From Afifellaceae bacterium (GTDB lineage: Bacteria > Pseudomonadota > Alphaproteobacteria > Rhizobiales > Afifellaceae): a stretch of 64,000 nucleotides of DNA. Shown here piece after piece: positions 59,012 to 64,000 of the stretch (positions within the stretch are counted from its first letter, which is position 1; every line of letters begins with the position of its first letter). The position numbers were made by a program, and so were the translations under genes. The DNA is taken from NCBI GenBank assembly GCA_028284625.1, contig JANQRH010000009.1, forward strand, positions 372,001 through 436,000, read 5' to 3'. The notes under the pieces are model-generated. The model was not told where the DNA came from and made no database searches. It was given only the letters and a program-made list of their open reading frames with translations.

Positions 59012-59895
59012 GATAGGGCCTCATCGCGATGCAATGCGGCCGCGCCGACGGCGCCGGCCAGCGGCCCGAGCGTCCCAAGACGGATCGTAAGATCGCGGGG
59101 AAAGCCGGCCGGACAGGCTGCAAGAAACGATGTTTCGATGGCGCGGCGGAAGGGCTCGCCAAGCGCGGTCACCGCGCCAATGAGGACAATGACCTCAAGG
59201 TCGAGAAGCAGATGGGCGTTGGCGATCATGCGTCCGACCAGCTCAAACGCCTCGTCAAGTTCGTCATCGCTACCGGTGGCGCTGTCGCGGTCAATCCAAG
59301 CGTGGAAGGCCTCGCTGAAGGCGGTGCCTCGCCGAGCCGCGAATTGCGCCGGTGCTGCGATGTCTTCAACGGTCGGCCAAGGATCGGTGTCCGGGGGCGG
59401 GATCAACCGCCACACGCCGATCTCGCCAGCGCCGCCATGCGCGCCGCCGTGAATGCGCCCACCGAGAAGCAGCCCGGCGCCGATGCCGGTGCCGAATGTC
59501 ACGGTCATGGCATTTTGGGCGTCGTGCGCCGCGCCAAGCCAGGCCTCGCCGCGCATTGCGGCGCGGGCGTCGTGGTCGATCGTGCAGGAGGCCGCAAGGC
59601 GATCGCTAAACGCCTCAACCAAAGGCATGTCTGCGAGGTTGGGTAGATTGGTGCTGCCGAGGCGCATCGTGCCGTCGGGCTGGATCATGCCGCCGAAAGC
59701 AATCCCCACACGCTCAGGCCGATCGTCGCCGGCAATGGAACGGAGCGTCTCCGCCGCGCGCTTCAGAAGCGCATCGCGCGGGATGGAACCGCCGGCGGGC
59801 ACGGTTGCGCTTTCAGCGATCTCGCCGGCTGGCGTGACCTTGACCGCCTTCAGGTTGGTGCCGCCGATATCAAGGCCGAAAAGCACAGCGAACAC
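59008..59895 (-). CDS. ROK-family sugar kinase (candidate glucosamine kinase)
   Basis: A 295-residue ROK kinase: ATP phosphate motif LFGLDIGGTNLKAVKV near 5-20, sugar-site IDHDARAAMRGEAWLGA near 107 with catalytic Asp, TFGTGIGAGLLLGGRIHGG near 133, and HGGAGEIG near 153. The Cys zinc motif CxCGxxGC of typical ROK glucokinases is missing (the site reads GVWRLIPPP), so it belongs to a zinc-free branch. Start is GTG 59895. With NagB overlapping downstream, phosphorylation of glucosamine or a related amino sugar at O6 is the likely role. Confidence 0.86.
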   Translation of the reverse strand: MFAVLFGLDIGGTNLKAVKVTPAGEIAESATVPAGGSIPRDALLKRAAETLRSIAGDDRPERVGIAFGGMIQPDGTMRLGSTNLPNLADMPLVEAFSDRLAASCTIDHDARAAMRGEAWLGAAHDAQNAMTVTFGTGIGAGLLLGGRIHGGAHGGAGEIGVWRLIPPPDTDPWPTVEDIAAPAQFAARRGTAFSEAFHAWIDRDSATGSDDELDEAFELVGRMIANAHLLLDLEVIVLIGAVTALGEPFRRAIETSFLAACPAGFPRDLTIRLGTLGPLAGAVGAAALHRDEALS

Positions 59896-59940
59896 ATTCA
59901 GTATTGGGTGCGATCATTCGGCGCTCTCAGCGTTTTTCGG

Positions 59941-61134
59941 TTAAAGGCCACGCTCGATGGCCCGAAGCAGCCGGAAGCGCAGCTTCCCCGTATTGCCGCC
60001 CAGGGAGATCACGAAACGCACCTGGCCGTGTTCGGACGTTTGGGCGTAGCCCGCCAGCGTGCGTACGCCTGGGATGGAGCCCGTCTTGTATCGCGAGCCG
60101 GCTCTGGTCTTGGGAAGCAGGTCGGCGTGGGGCGCAAGTTGGTGGAGCAGCTTGGCAAGCCCGCCGGCCGTGAGCTCGTTTTCGGGGCTGATGCCCGAGC
60201 CCTCCTTCAGACGAATGGCTTCGGCAAGGCCGTGCTCGGCGAGGAGCTCGCCAGCGACTTGCAGCGACTTCTCAAGGCTGACCGGGCCGCCCAGGCGGTG
60301 CGCGCCGATCTCCAGAAAGACCTGGTTGGCGATGTAGTTGTTCGAGCCAAGGAGCATCAGGGCAAGGATTTCCAACAGCGTTCGCGGCTGCCGGTGGATG
60401 TAGATCGGCTCCAGGCCTTCCGGCACCGATCCGATCGATATCTCACCCTCGACGCTTCCGCCGGCCTTCTCAATGAAGGCGGCGATGAGCTCGCCAGCAT
60501 ATCGAACGCTGACGCTGGAATCCTCTTGGCCGAGGTTGATGCGGCCCCGACCCCTGGGACCACGCGCTCGGAACTGGCTGACAGCCAACGGGGTGATCGG
60601 CGTCTGCTCCTCAGCGGAGCGGATCGTATCTCCGCGGCGCACGGCGTGGATCGTGTTGAAGTTCACGGCAAGCGCGACGTTCAGGGCGTTATAGGCTTCT
60701 TCGTCGTTCTCAATGCCCGGGATGCGAAGGTCGGCGGGGTAGTAGCTCGCGTCGAGCACGATGCCGGTGAACGCTTTCCTGTCGGCTGCGGCAATGAGAT
60801 TGGGTGCGAGCAGCGCCAGCTCCTCGGAGATCAGGAAGGGGTCGCCGCCCCCGCGGACATACAACACTCCGTCATTGCCCAAATAGAAGCGGGTCTCAAA
60901 CCGGTAGTCGCCGCCCAACACCTCCACCGCCAACCAGGCAGTAACGAGCTTGGTGACGGAAGCCGGAACAAAGGGCTGCTCGACGTTTTGGGCCACCAAT
61001 TTGTTGCCCTCTGCGTCGAGCACAAGCACCAAGCCAGAGGGCGCAAGGGCAGCGATCTCCGCTCCAATGTCGGCTTGCGCCGGGACGGGCAGCAGGAGTA
61101 GGGCGCAGACGAGAGCAAGCGGGCGAAACCGCAA
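59941..61134 (-). CDS. D-alanyl-D-alanine carboxypeptidase/endopeptidase, PBP4 (DacB) type
   Basis: A 397-residue class C penicillin-binding protein. Signal peptide in 1-22 (FRPLALVCALLLLPVPAQA). Catalytic motifs: SVTK near 57 in FVPASVTKLVTAW, SNN near 280 in LLGSNNYIANQ, KTGS near 360 in RYKTGSIPGV. It trims or cuts peptidoglycan peptides in the periplasm. The frame is open 65 codons further upstream, but that part runs through a palindromic repeat and other non-conserved sequence, so I start at TTG 61134, directly before the signal sequence. It is 45 bases upstream of the ROK kinase. Confidence 0.85.
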   Translation of the reverse strand: MRFRPLALVCALLLLPVPAQADIGAEIAALAPSGLVLVLDAEGNKLVAQNVEQPFVPASVTKLVTAWLAVEVLGGDYRFETRFYLGNDGVLYVRGGGDPFLISEELALLAPNLIAAADRKAFTGIVLDASYYPADLRIPGIENDEEAYNALNVALAVNFNTIHAVRRGDTIRSAEEQTPITPLAVSQFRARGPRGRGRINLGQEDSSVSVRYAGELIAAFIEKAGGSVEGEISIGSVPEGLEPIYIHRQPRTLLEILALMLLGSNNYIANQVFLEIGAHRLGGPVSLEKSLQVAGELLAEHGLAEAIRLKEGSGISPENELTAGGLAKLLHQLAPHADLLPKTRAGSRYKTGSIPGVRTLAGYAQTSEHGQVRFVISLGGNTGKLRFRLLRAIERGL

Positions 61135-61186
61135 AATGTGCGCGGTCCAATACCGCGGGCCTTTAACTGCCGCTATCGGCAAGCGA

Positions 61187-61263
61187 CTAGTGCTCCGATT
61201 CCGACATTTGCGACCCATTGCAGCCATTCCCAGAGCAAATGTCGGAATCATCAGGACCACTAG
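61187..61263. repeat. Palindromic intergenic repeat element A
   Basis: GATTCCGACATTTG (61197-61210) and its exact reverse complement CAAATGTCGGAATC (61236-61249) form a 14-pair stem with a 25-base loop; the outer arms start and end in CTAGTG/CACTAG. It shares the CTAGTG...GACATTTG pattern with element B next to it. It looks like a REP/BIME-type genome-wide repeat. Confidence 0.8.
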
Positions 61264-61277
61264 CAAGTTTATGATTC

Positions 61278-61355
61278 TAGTGGAGCTTTGAATTCGACAT
61301 TTGAGCACGAACTTCGCCGCAAACGGCACTCAAATGTCAAATTCGCTCCACTAGT
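61278..61355. repeat. Palindromic intergenic repeat element B
   Basis: Left arm CTAGTGGAGC...GACATTTGAG (61278-61304 or so) pairs with right arm CTCAAATGTC...GCTCCACTAG (61329-61353), with a three-base bulge and two mismatches. The 11-mer ACTAGTGCTCC occurs at both ends of the A+B region (61186-61196 and 61350-61360). The TAG stop of the ATPase gene at 61351 lies inside the right arm. Confidence 0.8.
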
Positions 61356-62100
61356 GCTCCATGCCCGTGATGATCTTCTCGACTTCCTCAATTGAGGTTT
61401 TCTTCGGGTCGATATCTTCGGCGGCGACCGTGCCGCGACGCAGCACGACAATTCGGTCAACCACCTGGAACACGTGGTGGATGTTGTGCGCGATGAAGAT
61501 GCAGGAATGGCCGGAATCGCGTGCGTTACGAACGAACTGAAGGACACCTTGAGTCTCCGCGACACCGAGATTGTTGGTCGGTTCGTCCAGGATAATCAGG
61601 TCGCTGTCGAAATGCATAGCGCGCGCGATCGCCACGGCCTGACGTTCGCCGCCCGACAGCGAGCCGATGGGTGTCGTGGTCGGGATGTCCTTGGTGATAC
61701 CGACTTCCTTGAGGAGATCGCTTGCGACTTGATCCATCATGGGCTGGTCGAGCCGGTTGAAGAAGCGCGGGCCGCGCAGGGGCTCGCGGCCAAGGAACAG
61801 GTTGCGCGCAATGGAAAGCTGCGTGACGAGCGCGGAATCCTGGTAGATCGTCTCGATGCTGTAGTTGATGGCGTCGGTCGTGTTTCTGATGGTCGCCTTC
61901 TCGCCGTTGACGTAGATGTCGCCACTGGTGGCGGCGACCGCCCCCGACAGCACCTTGATGAGCGTCGATTTGCCAGCGCCGTTGTCGCCAAGCAGGCCGA
62001 CGATTTCGCCGCGCCTCACCGAGAAGTCGACGCCGCGCAAGGCGTGCACGTTGCCGTAGGACTTCTTGATATCCACCATCCGGATCAGGTCTTCGGCCAT
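61351..62100 (-). CDS. ABC sugar transporter single-domain ATP-binding protein (FrcA-like)
   Basis: A 249-residue single-domain ATPase: Walker A GDNGAGKS near 38, signature LSGGERQAVAIARA near 148, Walker B LIILDEPTNNLGV near 170, H-loop IFIAHNIHHVF. Unlike the duplicated RbsA proteins it has one domain and works as a homodimer, as FrcA of rhizobial fructose importers. ATG 62100 follows the permease stop closely, with GGAGGCAACC upstream. Its stop codon is supplied by palindromic element B. Confidence 0.92.
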   Translation of the reverse strand: MAEDLIRMVDIKKSYGNVHALRGVDFSVRRGEIVGLLGDNGAGKSTLIKVLSGAVAATSGDIYVNGEKATIRNTTDAINYSIETIYQDSALVTQLSIARNLFLGREPLRGPRFFNRLDQPMMDQVASDLLKEVGITKDIPTTTPIGSLSGGERQAVAIARAMHFDSDLIILDEPTNNLGVAETQGVLQFVRNARDSGHSCIFIAHNIHHVFQVVDRIVVLRRGTVAAEDIDPKKTSIEEVEKIITGMEH

Positions 62101-62102
62101 GT

Positions 62103-63089
62103 CTAGGTTGCCTCCTGATGCCGGCGATCGAGCCATGAGTGAAGTGCCATCATCCCGAGAATAATGGCGCCGATAAAGATGTTGTAGGCCAGCCCCGGCA
62201 CGCCGATCATGATGATGCCGTTGCGCATAAGGCGCAGGATGAAGACGCCGATCACCGTTCCGATGATCGTGCCGCGCCCGCCCATAAGAGCGGTGCCGCC
62301 GATCACCACCATGGCAATCACCTCCAGTTCGTATCCCGTGCCGCTGTTGGGATTCGCAGCCGACGTCCGGATGGAGCTGATAATACCCGCCAGCGCCGCG
62401 AATGTGCTGCTCAGCATGAAGAGATAGATCTTGGTGCGGTTGACTTTGACGCCGCGTGCGCGCGCCGCATCGGGGTTGCCGCCTGACGCCTGAATCCAGT
62501 TGCCGGCTTTTGTTCCCGTCAGGACGTAGCCGAGCACGATCGCCGCAAGTGCGAACCAGAACAGCGACATGTAGATGCGCAAGGGGCCGATCCAAAAATC
62601 GCCGACCAGGATTTCGGCAAGCGGCTGACCGGCCGCGTTCCATGTTCGCTGCGGGAAGCCGTCGGTGATGAAAAGCGCCGTGCCGCGCACGAGAAGAAGC
62701 ATGCCGAGCGTCACGAGGAACGATGGGATCTTGAGCTGCGTGACGAGGAGGCCACTGGAAAGGCCAATCAGTGCCGCTGTCCCCAGCGCTGCCAAAAATG
62801 CGATCTCAAGCGACGCAACGCCACTGTTGAAAAGCGTCCACATGAGGACGGCGGAGAAGCCGAACACCGAACCGACGGATAGGTCGAACTCGCCGGACGT
62901 CATCAAGAGCGTCATCGCCAGGGCGATCAGTCCAAGCTCCACGGTGAACGCCAGGGTGTTGCTGATGTTCAGGACCGAGATGAAGTTCGGATTGATCGAC
63001 GTGAAAACGACGATCAGCAGAACCAAGAGGGCGAACGGGCCCGCTTCAGGCCGGCCGATCAGCCTTAGAATGGTCCGGTTGCTTTCCAT
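62103..63089 (-). CDS. ABC sugar transporter permease, ribose/Frc type
   Basis: RbsC/FrcC-like permease of 328 residues with about nine hydrophobic segments; MTSGEFDLSVGSVFGFSAV near 62 is the hallmark and MVVIGGTALMGGRGTIIG near 260 the conserved loop. The longest frame starts at 63137, but this start lies inside a perfect hairpin; ATG 63089 (MESNRTILRL) gives the normal N-terminus. Confidence 0.9.
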   Translation of the reverse strand: MESNRTILRLIGRPEAGPFALLVLLIVVFTSINPNFISVLNISNTLAFTVELGLIALAMTLLMTSGEFDLSVGSVFGFSAVLMWTLFNSGVASLEIAFLAALGTAALIGLSSGLLVTQLKIPSFLVTLGMLLLVRGTALFITDGFPQRTWNAAGQPLAEILVGDFWIGPLRIYMSLFWFALAAIVLGYVLTGTKAGNWIQASGGNPDAARARGVKVNRTKIYLFMLSSTFAALAGIISSIRTSAANPNSGTGYELEVIAMVVIGGTALMGGRGTIIGTVIGVFILRLMRNGIIMIGVPGLAYNIFIGAIILGMMALHSWLDRRHQEAT

Positions 63090-63130
63090 GGCTGTTATGT
63101 TGCCCCCAAAACTGCTGACGGAGTGCCGGT

Positions 63131-63170
63131 CATGCACGCCCGAACCGACGAACCGAGACGGGCGTGCATG
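63131..63170 (-). other. Intercistronic hairpin after solute-binding-protein gene
   Basis: CATGCACGCCCG (63131-63142) and CGGGCGTGCATG (63159-63170) form a perfect 12-pair stem with a 16-base loop, 8 bases downstream of the binding-protein stop and before the permease. No T-run follows on the minus strand. Confidence 0.7.
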
Positions 63171-63178
63171 TTGAACGC

Positions 63179-64000
63179 TTAATTGCCGCTCATGATGTCG
63201 TCATATACCTGAGCGGTGTCGGCCTCGTAGAGAGCGCCGACGATGATGTCGAAGCCCGGAGGGATGCCGCTTGCCGCTGCGCTGGCGAGTGACAGCGCCA
63301 GGTAGCTGGTCATCTGCGGGTCCTGCCACATCGCAGCGTTGACGTAGCCGTTCAGCACTTCCTGCGTGGTGTCGAGCGAGTTGCCCCAGCCAACGACCGG
63401 GATGTCGCCCGGCGCGATTCCGAGTTGATCGAAGACGCGCTTGATGGAGCCCGTCACCAGATCGCCAAGGCCGATAATCGCCGTGACCTTGTCTCGATTG
63501 GCGTTCAGGTAATCGGTCATGCGGGTGATGGCCTCCGCCTGATCGAGCGTCGCGTCCGTGACCTCCCACGTGACGCCAAGCGGCTCAAACACGCTGGCGA
63601 TGCCTTCTTCCTCCTGGACGCCGTATGTAGCGCCGGGGACTTCCACCGGCATCCAGACGAAATCGCCGGACTTTACGTGGCCGTTGTCGACCATGTACTG
63701 GGCCCATTTCTGGCCGACCACCACGAGGTCCATCCCGACATAGGCACCGAAATCGGCGGACGGGTCGGGCGTGTTCATGTTGATGATCGGAATGCCCGCG
63801 GCATTGGCTTCCGCCACGACCTCAATCAGGCTGCCCGGATCCGGGCTGGTGGAGACGATGCCGTCTGCGCCGGCCGCGATGGCTGCTCTCACGGCTTCCT
63901 GATGAGATGGAACGTCGCCGCTATGGAACGAGGTGTTGACGTCGTTACCGGTGTCAGTGGCCCACTGCTTGGCCCCATCCAAGAAATACGTCCAGACCGG
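63179..64000 (-). CDS. ABC transporter, ribose/Frc-type sugar-binding protein (N-terminus cut by window edge)
   Basis: The minus-strand frame is open to the window edge (274 codons shown), so the signal peptide and first strand are missing. Landmarks of the RbsB-like fold: AAGADGIVSTSPDPGSLIEV, AGIPIINMNTPDP, DKVTAIIGLGDLVTGSIKRV and VVGWGNSLDTTQEVLNGYVN. With the permease and single-domain ATPase downstream it forms a complete Frc-type importer. Ligand unknown. Confidence 0.9.
   Translation of the reverse strand, partial: PVWTYFLDGAKQWATDTGNDVNTSFHSGDVPSHQEAVRAAIAAGADGIVSTSPDPGSLIEVVAEANAAGIPIINMNTPDPSADFGAYVGMDLVVVGQKWAQYMVDNGHVKSGDFVWMPVEVPGATYGVQEEEGIASVFEPLGVTWEVTDATLDQAEAITRMTDYLNANRDKVTAIIGLGDLVTGSIKRVFDQLGIAPGDIPVVGWGNSLDTTQEVLNGYVNAAMWQDPQMTSYLALSLASAAASGIPPGFDIIVGALYEADTAQVYDDIMSGN

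Noticed and set aside
59908-61101. 397-codon plus-strand frame
   Set aside because: Antisense to the PBP4-type gene, whose SxxK, SNN and KTGS motifs are intact.
1-64000. CRISPR arrays, tRNA or rRNA genes, transposases, phage genes
   Set aside because: I looked for spaced direct repeats, tRNA-like cloverleafs and integrase or transposase motifs and found none; the only dispersed-type repeats are the palindromes at 61187-61355.

Overview
The window is GC-rich chromosomal DNA, densely packed with genes that are mostly in operons with 4-base ATGA or GTGA overlaps. Gene content (Ery/Lsr-like and Frc-like sugar operons, a YkoFEDC thiamine operon behind a THI box, a RutR-like regulator, peptide and nucleoside ABC systems) suggests an alphaproteobacterium, probably Hyphomicrobiales (rhizobial order). 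This is inference from gene families, not a phylogenetic result. I see no rRNA, tRNA, insertion sequence, integrase, phage gene or CRISPR array. Nearly everything is about importing and breaking down small organic molecules: seven ABC-type import systems stand in 64 kb.

Layout, left to right. (1) 1-10.4 kb: a SorC-type regulator and a creatininase-family hydrolase on the minus strand; divergently, a family-1 sugar transporter lacking its ATPase, an SDR, a second creatininase, a FGGY kinase, a FAD amine/amino-acid oxidase and a DapA-family lyase. (2) 10.7-18.2 kb: an oligopeptide-type ABC transporter, a class V aminotransferase and a FadR-type GntR regulator. (3) 18-22 kb, minus strand: ykoF-ykoE-ykoD-ykoC, an ECF importer for thiamine or its HMP moiety, behind a TPP riboswitch. 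(4) 22.2-24.4 kb: two SDRs and a small XRE/2TM protein. (5) 24.4-34.7 kb: a nucleoside-type BMP/ABC transporter with a thymidine phosphorylase-like enzyme and a VOC protein, and a second operon (uracil-DNA-glycosylase-like protein, GMC oxidoreductase, NIPSNAP). Both operons carry paired palindromic operators that match the RutR type, and a RutR-like TetR gene lies next to one pair. (6) 35-48.5 kb: a ribose-type ABC transporter, SorC regulator, aldo-keto reductase, GlpD-like dehydrogenase, LsrF-type aldolase, LyxK/EryA-type kinase, zinc-less MDR reductase and a second GMC oxidoreductase, resembling erythritol (ery) and lsr loci. (7) 48.6-59.9 kb, minus strand: ROK kinase, NagB, GntR/LacI-type regulator, Gfo/Idh oxidoreductase, PHP-like hydrolase, a complete trehalose/maltose-type ABC importer and a sulfatase resembling heparan N-sulfatase. 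(8) 59.9-64 kb: a PBP4-type D,D-carboxypeptidase, a palindromic repeat cluster, and a Frc-type sugar ABC operon cut by the window end.

The most interesting locus is region 7. Import of a sugar, cytoplasmic N-desulfation by an SGSH-like sulfatase, phosphorylation by the ROK kinase and deamination by NagB would take N-sulfoglucosamine to fructose-6-phosphate without any N-acetylglucosamine-6-phosphate deacetylase, and none is present. The second is the RutR-like regulon of region 5, where two operons share near-identical double operators. A recurrent feature is a strong hairpin just after the substrate-binding-protein gene in four ABC operons.
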